A stretch of DNA of 42,258 bases from an uncultured Lachnospiraceae bacterium. Its GTDB lineage: Bacteria > Bacillota > Clostridia > Lachnospirales > Lachnospiraceae. The translations under genes were made by a program, and so were the position numbers. Each line of letters starts with the position of its first letter. Position 1 is the stretch's first letter. Where the stretch lies: positions 1-42,258 of the forward strand of contig UQAW01000026.1 in the NCBI GenBank assembly GCA_900539175.1. The letters run 5' to 3'. Shown in pieces: positions 15,648-23,400 of the stretch. The notes under the pieces were generated by a model. That model made no database searches and had not been told where the DNA came from. It saw only the letters and a program-made list of their open reading frames with translations.

Positions 15648-17483
15648 ATGAATTTTAATGAAGCACAAAATAAAGCCGCTGTCCACCGTGAGGGACCCAT
15701 GATGGTTCTCGCCGGTCCGGGTTCCGGGAAAACCACGGTAATTACAGGGCGGACCTGTAATTTGATCAAAGCAGGCATTCCTGCCTCATCGATTCTGGTT
15801 GTGACTTTTACGAAAGCCGCTGCAAGAGAGATGAAAGAGCGGTTCTTACGTCTTATGAATCTGAATACTTCACAAGTCACCTTCGGCACCTTTCATGGTG
15901 TCTTCTATGGAATCCTGCGTCACACCTATCACCTTTCCGGACAAAATATATTGAGTGAAGAAATAAAAATGAAGCTTTTAAGGGAGCTTGTGGATGCACT
16001 GTATCCGGATGCGGAGGATGAGACAGATTTACTGCAGAATTTGTCGCGGGAGATCAGTACCGTAAAAGACGGACGTATTGATCCGGCACATTACTATTCC
16101 GCCTGTATGCCGGAAGAAACGTTCCGGAAGATTTTCAGTGAATATCAGAATTGGATGAACAAAAACAGGAAACTGGATTTTGACGATATCATGGTCTGGA
16201 CATACAATCTGTTCTGTAAGCGTCCGGATATTCTGAAACTATGGCAGGAAAAATTTCAGTATATTTTGATTGATGAATTTCAGGATATCAATCCCATTCA
16301 GTATGATATCATACGGATGCTGGCGAAACCGCAGAATAACCTGTTTATTGTGGGGGATGATGATCAGTCCATCTATCGGTTTCGGGGAGCAAAGCCGGAG
16401 ATTATGCTGAATTTTCCAAAAGATTATCCGGATACGCAGCAGGTTGTCCTGGATGTGAATTACCGCAGTACCGGAGAAATCGTGAAAAAAGCCGGGATGT
16501 TGATTGAAGAAAATGAAAATCGCTTTGCAAAAAGTATACGGACAGAGCGCCCGGAAGGCGAAAAAATCGATATTCATATCTTTGAGAATGACCGTGAGGA
16601 AGTTATGCATATGATTGAAGATATCCGGGAATACTTGAATACAGGGCATACGCACCGTGAAATTGCGATTTTGTTCCGAACCAATACCGGGAGCAGAAAG
16701 ACGGTAGAGCAATTGATGGCTTATAATCTGCCGTTTCAGGTACGGGATGGTTTGCCGAATCTTTATGAACATTGGATTGCACAGGACATTTTGACTTACC
16801 TGAAAGTGGCCAAAGGGAGCAGAATGCGGGGGGATTTCCTTCGCATTATCAATAAACCCAACCGTTATATTGCCAGAGATTCTTTTTTTGAACCGGAGGT
16901 CAGTTTTGAATCTTTGTATCAGATTTATGAAGAAAAGCAGTGGATGTGTGAGCGGGTTGAGAAACTGGAGCACGATCTGAAGGTGCTCCAGGGAATGACA
17001 CCTTTTGGTGCCGTGAATTATATCCGGTATGGCATCGGTTATGAAGGATATCTGAAAGAGTATGCACAGTACAGGAAAATAAAACCGGAAGAGTTGTTGG
17101 AAATTCTGGATGAACTGCAGGATACGACGCGGGGATTCGATCAGGTGGATGGGTGGCTTTCCCACATCGACCGCTACAAAGCGGAGATGCAGCGTCAGAA
17201 CCAGAGCAGGGAGCGGGAGCAGAATGGAATTACCGTCTCTACACTTCACAGCGTCAAGGGACTGGAATTCGATAATGTCTATATTCTGGATCTGAATGAG
17301 GGAAATATTCCGTATCATAAAGCTGTGTTAGATGCGGATCTGGAAGAAGAACGCCGCATGTTTTATGTGGGCATGACCCGGGCAAAAAATAAACTTCATC
17401 TCTATGCGGTAAGTGAACGGAATGATAAAAAGATGGAACTTTCCAGATTTCTTGAAGAAGTTGCACCTGGAAAATTTTATTGA
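15648..17483 (+). CDS. UvrD/PcrA-type superfamily 1 DNA helicase (short form)
   Basis: ATP-dependent 3'-5' helicase probably acting in DNA repair or recombination. Walker A AGPGSGKTT lies near residue 22 and motif Ia FTKAAAREM near 55. The DEFQD Walker B is near 209, GDDDQSIYRFRGA follows, then VNYRS, STLHSVKGLEFD and FYVGMTRAK. All SF1A motifs are intact. At 611 residues it lacks the long C-terminal tail of PcrA/UvrD (720-760), so it is a separate subfamily common in Clostridia. ATG 15648 matches the family start; an in-frame GTG at 15639 is possible. Neither has a clear ribosome binding site, suggesting low expression. It is not obviously in an operon with its neighbours. Confidence 0.87.
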   Translation: MNFNEAQNKAAVHREGPMMVLAGPGSGKTTVITGRTCNLIKAGIPASSILVVTFTKAAAREMKERFLRLMNLNTSQVTFGTFHGVFYGILRHTYHLSGQNILSEEIKMKLLRELVDALYPDAEDETDLLQNLSREISTVKDGRIDPAHYYSACMPEETFRKIFSEYQNWMNKNRKLDFDDIMVWTYNLFCKRPDILKLWQEKFQYILIDEFQDINPIQYDIIRMLAKPQNNLFIVGDDDQSIYRFRGAKPEIMLNFPKDYPDTQQVVLDVNYRSTGEIVKKAGMLIEENENRFAKSIRTERPEGEKIDIHIFENDREEVMHMIEDIREYLNTGHTHREIAILFRTNTGSRKTVEQLMAYNLPFQVRDGLPNLYEHWIAQDILTYLKVAKGSRMRGDFLRIINKPNRYIARDSFFEPEVSFESLYQIYEEKQWMCERVEKLEHDLKVLQGMTPFGAVNYIRYGIGYEGYLKEYAQYRKIKPEELLEILDELQDTTRGFDQVDGWLSHIDRYKAEMQRQNQSREREQNGITVSTLHSVKGLEFDNVYILDLNEGNIPYHKAVLDADLEEERRMFYVGMTRAKNKLHLYAVSERNDKKMELSRFLEEVAPGKFY

Positions 17484-17521
17484 CAAAAATTTAACAAAAG
17501 GTATTGATAAATAATTAACAA
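17480..17521 (+). promoter_or_regulatory. Rex-type redox operator overlapping the ldhA promoter
   Basis: A TTGACA -35 at 17480-17485 overlaps the end of the helicase gene. The -10 (TATTGA, 17502-17507) is followed and overlapped by TTGATAAATAATTAACAA at 17504-17521. This matches the published clostridial Rex consensus, TTGTTAA-N4-TTAACAA, at 13 of 14 positions. Rex blocks fermentation genes until NADH rises, which fits a lactate dehydrogenase. Binding is inferred. Confidence 0.65.
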
Positions 17522-17560
17522 TGTGATAAGGTAAGAACGTAGAAGTTAGAAAATAATAAT

Positions 17561-17598
17561 TTCGTACATGACTGGATAATTTCCATAGGATGTACGAA
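17561..17598 (+). other. 9-bp hairpin in the ldhA leader
   Basis: TTCGTACAT (17561-17569) pairs with ATGTACGAA (17590-17598) around a 20-nt loop, ending about 15 nt before the ribosome binding site. It could modulate translation or mRNA stability. Confidence 0.5.
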
Positions 17599-17630
17599 GA
17601 CCTGAAAAGTCAGATTGGAGGCTCATAATT

Positions 17631-18620
17631 ATGAAGATTTTATTTTACGATACCAAAAGCTATGACAGAGAATCCTTTGATAAAGAGTTAAAAAACTATC
17701 CGGATGTAGAGATTAAATATTTGAAGACGGATCTTGCTCCCGTTACTGCGCCATTAGCGAAAGGCTATGATGCGGTATGTGCGTTTGTAAATTCCGATGT
17801 GGGAACTGAGACGGTAGAAATTTTACAGGAGCAGGGAATTAAGCTGATTTTAATGCGCTGTGCCGGATTCAACAATGTGGATCTGGACGCAACGAAAAAA
17901 TATGGAATCCGTGTGCTGCGTGTACCGGGTTATTCGCCGGAGGCAGTAGCGGAACATGCTATGGCGCTTGCGCTTGGTGTAAACCGCAGGCTTCATAAAT
18001 CTTATATAAAAGTACGGGAGAATGATTTCAGCCTCGGTAGTCTGATGGGCTTTAACTTTTTCCAGAAGACGGCGGGTATTATAGGTACAGGTAAGATCGG
18101 AGCTGCCATGGCAAAAATCTGCCGGGGATTTAGTATGAAGGTCATTGCTTATGACGTCTATGAAAATCCGGAACTGAAAGACTTTGTGACATATGTAAGT
18201 CTTGAAGAGCTGCTTGGACAGAGCGATCTGATTTCCCTTCATTGTCCGCTGATGGACAATACGTACCATCTGATTAACCGGGATACGATTGCAAAGATGA
18301 AGGATGGTGTAATTTTAGTAAATACTTCAAGGGGCGCGCTTGTTAAGACAGAAGATTTGATTGAAGGAATTCGTGCAAGAAAGTTCTTCGGTGTGGGACT
18401 TGATGTATATGAAGAAGAAACGCCGAATGTTTTCGAAGACCGTTCCGATGAGATTCTGGAGCACTCTACTACGGCAAGGCTTTTGTCTTTCCCGAATGTT
18501 ATGATTACCTCTCATCAGGGATTTTTCACAGAGGAGGCGCTGGAAGCAATTGCAAAAACAACACTTGGCAATGCAGGGGTGTTTGAACGGAAAGAAGAAA
18601 CCACGAATGAAGTAAAATAA
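17631..18620 (+). CDS. ldhA: D-lactate dehydrogenase (LdhA-type 2-hydroxyacid dehydrogenase)
   Basis: NADH-dependent reduction of pyruvate to D-lactate in the cytoplasm; 329 residues, typical length. The nucleotide-binding motif is GTGKIG (152-157), and YSPEAVAEHA (101-110) is characteristic of the LdhA branch. Catalytic residues are R234 in NTSRGAL, a Glu in DVYEEE (about 263) and H295 in TSHQGF. GATTGGAGG precedes the ATG. A near-consensus Rex operator overlaps its promoter and a terminator follows, so it is a single-gene unit. Other 2-hydroxyacid substrates remain possible, but the motif set strongly favours lactate. Confidence 0.9.
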   Translation: MKILFYDTKSYDRESFDKELKNYPDVEIKYLKTDLAPVTAPLAKGYDAVCAFVNSDVGTETVEILQEQGIKLILMRCAGFNNVDLDATKKYGIRVLRVPGYSPEAVAEHAMALALGVNRRLHKSYIKVRENDFSLGSLMGFNFFQKTAGIIGTGKIGAAMAKICRGFSMKVIAYDVYENPELKDFVTYVSLEELLGQSDLISLHCPLMDNTYHLINRDTIAKMKDGVILVNTSRGALVKTEDLIEGIRARKFFGVGLDVYEEETPNVFEDRSDEILEHSTTARLLSFPNVMITSHQGFFTEEALEAIAKTTLGNAGVFERKEETTNEVK

Positions 18621-18637
18621 ATATGGATATCGTATTC

Positions 18638-18680
18638 ACAGGGCTGTCACAGGAAATTTTGGTGACAGCCCTGTAAAATT
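18638..18680 (+). terminator. Terminator after ldhA
   Basis: A 13-bp stem, ACAGGGCTGTCAC (18638-18650) with GTGACAGCCCTGT (18662-18674), followed by AAAATTTTA. Confidence 0.8.
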
Positions 18681-18724
18681 TTAGGTTACGATTTTGGGTG
18701 TGTTAAATATTTTTTTAAATCCTA

Positions 18725-18753
18725 TTGACATACCTGTGTCAGAAGAGTATTAT
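18725..18753 (+). promoter_or_regulatory. Promoter of the B12-uptake operon
   Basis: A perfect TTGACA (18725-18730) and TATTAT (18748-18753) spaced by 17 bp, about 100 bp before the riboswitch. It implies a leader of about 520 nt before the first gene. Confidence 0.75.
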
Positions 18754-18851
18754 ACTACCATAAAGAAATAAATTTAATATTAGAGAATGGAATATAGTAA
18801 GAAGAGAAGTAGAATATTACCTGAAACTTAAAGAAGTATACCAATTGTTTG

Positions 18852-19012
18852 ACAGATACATTGGAATCATAGGATTCCAGTGGAAGTTCGGTGAGATTCC
18901 GACACAGTTTTATCCCTACTGTAATGATCTACGAAGGCTGCATAGCCATTGGCGGAAGCTGAGAAGGGCAGCAATAAGGTTTGAAGATCGAGTCAGGAGA
19001 CAGGTATCTGGA
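18852..19012 (+). promoter_or_regulatory. Cobalamin riboswitch
   Basis: Conserved blocks of the AdoCbl/B12 riboswitch occur in order. GTTCGGTGAGATTCCG is near 18885-18900, then CTACTGTAA (18917-18925), GCCATTG (18945-18951) and GAGAAGGGC (18961-18969). The last block is GATCGAGTCAGGAGACA near 18986-19002. The closing P1 stem pairs CAGATAC near 18853 with GTATCTG near 19004. A GGAATC/GATTCC hairpin lies in the 5' part. A T-run at 19055-19061 follows a short weak stem and may belong to the expression platform, but the switch mechanism is not clear. It should turn the downstream operon off when B12 is plentiful. Confidence 0.88.
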
Positions 19013-19157
19013 AATTGGACGAATGTATGATCCGGAGGCATAAAGCGGAGCACTATTTTTTATACCCTTTTAGCAAGAGGAGATAAAGATCAGGCTTTTC
19101 CGATGTGCGATTATTATGGTGCAAACCTTAATAATAAATCATTCCCAAATTGTATAT

Positions 19158-19228
19158 GATACCAGGAGCATGAAATGCGGAGTAATCCGTGTATCATAGG
19201 GGTCAAAATACCTTTTGCCCCCAACATC
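19158..19228. mobile_element. Internally deleted MITE-like element, copy A, in the riboswitch leader
   Basis: This 71-bp element starts GATACCAGG and ends CAACATC. It equals copy B (20177-20359) minus about 112 internal bases, with the junction at GG. It is flanked by a perfect 9-bp direct repeat, ATTGTATAT (19149-19157 and 19229-19237), the expected footprint of an insertion. It lies between the riboswitch and the first gene of the operon. Confidence 0.8.
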
Positions 19229-19278
19229 ATTGTATATACAGTTTAGGAAAAATAATAAGGAAAAGGAGGATGTCCAAT

Positions 19279-20169
19279 ATGAAGAAAGAGACATCAAGTA
19301 TTTCAATCAAAAGAGTTTTGTCACTTGTGGTTGCTCTGGTTATGGTATTAGCGATGAGTATCCCTGCTTTTGCAGCAACATCAGATGCGAATATGACAAA
19401 TTCCTATTCGCAATGGACACTGGAAGTTGCTCCGGGGGATTCCGTAACCTTGTATGCAAGCCCGGCGAATGCAAGTTATACGCCAACGGGCTTCAACACA
19501 GATGCAACCACAGCGGATGTGGCTTGGAGTTCCAGTAATGACGCGATTGCATCTGTAGATCAGAGTTCTGTTGGATTTGAAACTGCGCCGTCGAATATAT
19601 CCGGCCTGAGCGGAATCTGGTGTACAAAGGCTATTGTTAAAGTTCCGGCGTCTGCGGAGATTGGTTCCTGTTCCATCGAAGCAAAGAATGCAGTGACAGG
19701 AAGTTCCGTAAACTTTACCATTCTTGTGAAATCAGCAGCAACTGCAAATGCTGAGAATGTCAGCGTTTATTTACCTGACTATAGTGCGACTATAGATGCA
19801 GGAACCGTGTATCATACGACAACAAATTTTGCAACTCCAATGGATGCACTTAAGCAGCTGAAAGCGGATGCGGCTTCTGATTTTAGCTATGAAGGTTCTG
19901 ACAGTTATATTTCAAGTATTACATATAAAGGTGATAAGTTATCGGAGTACACAGAGGTAGATCCGGATACGGGCAAGTATATATATTATGGATGGAACTA
20001 TCGTGTGTACCGTAAAAATGGCAATGACTCTTATCTGGTAGCTGATTCTTCAGTGATTGCCGCAAATGCATTTCAGCTGAAGAATGATGATACCATCGTT
20101 TGGATGTGGGGAACGGCGGATGCCGCAAAGGAATTTTTTGCTGATAAGCTCTCTGACTTATATGCATAA
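19279..20169 (+). CDS. Secreted DUF4430 (transcobalamin C-terminal-like) protein
   Basis: A 296-residue exported protein and the first gene after the cobalamin riboswitch. Residues 1-32 are a signal peptide (basic start, hydrophobic core, cleavage after AFA). An Ig-like region follows (about 35-155, with the Big-2-type WSSSNDAIASVD). The C-terminal DUF4430 domain (about 165-280) has the typical GWNYRVY and a late 'NDDTIVWMWG' strand. There is no sortase motif, lipobox or C-terminal helix, so it should be released or stay loosely bound. AAGGAGG lies 9 nt before the ATG; in-frame ATGs at 19189 and 19270 are worse placed. DUF4430 is related to the beta domain of transcobalamin and intrinsic factor. 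I infer a diffusible B12-binding or accessory role. Confidence 0.8.
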   Translation: MKKETSSISIKRVLSLVVALVMVLAMSIPAFAATSDANMTNSYSQWTLEVAPGDSVTLYASPANASYTPTGFNTDATTADVAWSSSNDAIASVDQSSVGFETAPSNISGLSGIWCTKAIVKVPASAEIGSCSIEAKNAVTGSSVNFTILVKSAATANAENVSVYLPDYSATIDAGTVYHTTTNFATPMDALKQLKADAASDFSYEGSDSYISSITYKGDKLSEYTEVDPDTGKYIYYGWNYRVYRKNGNDSYLVADSSVIAANAFQLKNDDTIVWMWGTADAAKEFFADKLSDLYA

Positions 20170-20176
20170 TTTTAAT

Positions 20177-20359
20177 GATACCAGGGTCAAAAGGTTATGC
20201 GTTTCATGCTTGCATGAAAAAGCATGACTTTGAGACCCGTAAAACATGAGAAAGTAGCCCGAATAGGGCGGATTTCGAATGTTTTTCGGATTGCGGGAGC
20301 ATGAAATGCGGAGCAATCCGTGTATTATAGGGGTCAAAATACCTTATGACCTCAACATC
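20177..20359. mobile_element. MITE-like element, copy B (full length)
   Basis: A 183-bp non-coding element with imperfect 22-nt terminal inverted repeats; 14 of 22 positions match, with core GGTCANAAGGT. It is flanked by the perfect direct repeat TTTTAAT (20170-20176 and 20360-20366). Inside are several hairpins: GGGTC...GACCC enclosing TCATGC-TTGCATGA, and GGATTGC...GCAATCC. It sits between the first and second genes of the B12 operon and has no open reading frame. Confidence 0.85.
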
Positions 20360-20384
20360 TTTTAATATTACTTGATAGAAACGG

Positions 20385-20433
20385 TATAATCCGGGGGTGC
20401 TGAATTTATATTTGGATGTAAATACGGCATCCC
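20385..20433 (+). promoter_or_regulatory. Hairpin (and possible weak promoter) before the giant surface-protein gene
   Basis: GGGGTGCTG (20394-20402) pairs with CGGCATCCC (20425-20433); inner AT pairs extend the stem to about 14 bp. A TATAAT at 20385-20390 lies just before it, but its -35 (TTAATA, 20362) is poor. It could be a processing or stability element, or a secondary promoter. Confidence 0.35.
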
Positions 20434-20461
20434 TGTAATTCATATTAGGTGGAGGTAGCTT

Positions 20462-23400
20462 ATGAAAAAATTATCCGTATTTTTCAGGGGAGTTTTTTTA
20501 ACTGTGCTTCTTCTTTTCGGTGCAGTCCTGTTTCCGAAGGCAGTTTCTGCGCAATCCCTTGATGGAAAAACATTACTTACCATAGAGACAACTGTTGTTG
20601 CAGACAGTAAAAATAATTTTCGGCCTATAGAGATTCAGCTTACAGACGAAAGGCAGGCAGCAATTCATCTGACAGATGTTTCACCAGAGATAAACAGCAC
20701 AAATTATTATGACGGAAGCGCCTGTGGAACATATCAGGCAAAAGTTTCTGAAGGTACCTATCAATATACCGCTTTTGACCCCTTTACGAAAGTAAAACTC
20801 GGAAGCGGTTCTTTTCATGTAAAGAATGGTGTTGTTAAGCAGGAAGTTTTTTTGTCTCTTTATGATTTTGAGGGCATGGGATCTTCAAAAAACCTGAACA
20901 ATTATGATAAGGTTGCGTATTCTCTGAAGATTACAGGGCCAGATGGAAAAACAGATTTTCCGGTGGGAGACAGTGGATTAACAGCGGTGCTTCCGGTCAG
21001 GGATGGTGAGGAGGATGATGCTTATACGTATGCTTTTATTCCGGAAGATCGTTCCTATTGGGGAAGCTCAGGAAAACTGTGGGTTTATGCCCGGAATCGG
21101 ACGGATGGATTTGCCGGGCTGAATGCATCAGATGCCCAGCAGGAAGGGTTTCTCATTGCGCCGAAAACGACCATACAGCTTCAGGTGGAAAGTGGGGCAG
21201 AGGTGCAGATCTGCCACATGGTACGTTTTTATCGTCCCCTGGAATATATGGAAGGGAAAAAAGTGCTTTCCGAAGACGGAATCGATACATGGGAATTCGT
21301 GGTTCCGAACAAAAGCACCGGAAACGGACATCTGCATTATGAAGTGCGAAAAGAAGGAAAAATCACCCAGGCAAAGCAGTTTAGTGTTTCGGAGTATGCA
21401 GATAAGAAGCAGATATTGAAAGTACCCGAACTGAAAGACGATCCCAAGACGCAATTAAGAGATGATTCCCAGAGCTTTTATGAAGCCTCGATTCTGGTCA
21501 ATGGCCCAACCGGTAAGATGGTCACCTTGCAGCAGGGGGAATCCTTCGATATCTGGGCATCGCGCGCATGGCAGGCAGTGACGGATACGTCGATCAACTA
21601 TTATGTTGATCCGGATTTTCATTATACCCTTGTATCTGGCGACAGTATTCATCTTCGGAAGGACGGAAGGGTGACTGGGGTAAAACCCGGAGTCAGTGTG
21701 GTGCAGATTACATATGACGCATTGGACTTTCAGGGAAAGGTATACAGTGCCATTTGGCCGGAACGCACAGGGGTTCTGATTTTTAATGTCGGGGATACAA
21801 AAGAAGCCAATATCAGCATGAATATTGGGTTGACGGAGTATGACACCATATATTATGCAAGGACGGTCAATGGAGAGCAGGGAGATCGTTATGCAACGTA
21901 TTCGTTTGCTCCTGCAGCTGACCGGAAAATTACCGGTGTACGTGTTCAGAAGCCTCTGCAGACCAACTGGGAAGACGGTTGGGAAACGTATCAGCCGGAT
22001 GGAGACGGAACATACCAGATCAAATTATATGATGGCCCCAATATCGTAGAGGTCAGGGCAGGCAATTCTGTTAAGTATCATGTGATCCATGCCAACGGAC
22101 TGGAAATCAGCATAAGGAATAAGGGCATCACAGATCGTGATGATCTGACCGTTGGAGACACAGCAGTTGTGTCCTTTGAAGGACTGGTGCTTCCGCTTCC
22201 AAAGCTTGGCGCAGTATATAATCCCGGATATCCTTCCGAAACATATCTTCAATACGAAGTAGATGGGGTGACGACAGAAGGGGGCCATTGTCAGTGGAAC
22301 ATACGGGATGCAAATTCCATAGAAATAAAACTGGAAGAAGAAGGCGTAATTCAGCTGAAAAACGGAACGATCCATACAACTTCTATAGGAAGCGTGCCGA
22401 CCACGCATCAAAAGTTGACGAAGGAAAGCACAATCAGCAGTTATTCCGGAGGGAATTCAGATGAGAGCGTAAATGGATGCTTCTGTAAATTGCCGGATGT
22501 AGAGATCAAGGTTGAAGATGCCAAAGAAGCATCGGAATTTGAAAAGTTAAATTATATCGGAATCATGGCAAAAACCTTACCAACATCGATGACGGCAGCC
22601 AGGTCAGGAAACCCTGTGTTCGGCAGGGCAGCAAACCAGAGTATTTTCACCACGATGGCAAATCAGGGGGTGGGGAATGCTGCGAATACACCAACCCTTG
22701 TGAAAAGTGATGAGCTGCTGCCCCAGAATGTGGTATTCTGGGCTCCTGCGACAAATCAGCTTTTGAATAAGACTGCTTCACCGGTATATGTACGTGTCAG
22801 ACCAACGGTACAGGATGTCAGCATGACATTGCGCTACTGGAGTACGATGGAGGGTCATACGACACCTCAGACACTCCCGTTGGATTATAATGTGCTGACT
22901 CAGACAGAGGCTTTTGCAGGCAGCAGTGATGCGGCGTATTTTGAGATTATTCTTACGCCGAATCAGGGGGTGGAAGCCTATCCGAAGACTTATGCGATGA
23001 TGGCCAATGCAAAAGCCGGGGATCACTATGGCAAGCTGGCTTATCTGTATGGGCTTGAATTCCATGCACTGGATGGACAGGAAGAGATGTCTGTATTGGA
23101 TGGACTGCTTCATGCGGAGGATCAGGACGGCATTGATTTCGGTTATGGCTTTATCGGAACAGAGACGGAATATACGGTGACAGTACCATACACCACGAGC
23201 GAGATAACATTGACGCCGACAGCGCTTGAGGAAAAAAATACCGTGGAAATTACGGTGGATGGGAAAAGCGTTACGAACCAGAAGGCTTCTCAGGTGATTG
23301 CCCTCCAGGACGGAATTACAAAAATTCCGGTGACCGTAACAGTCAGTGACAGTGAAGGAATACTGGATACGAAGACTTATACGGTAAAAGTGAAGAGAAG

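Noticed and set aside
16239..17318. Antisense open frame of 359 codons over the helicase gene
   Set aside because: Same reasoning; the + strand carries all SF1 motifs.
18845..19030. 61-codon open frame upstream of the B12 operon
   Set aside because: It coincides with the conserved cobalamin riboswitch and has no ribosome binding site.
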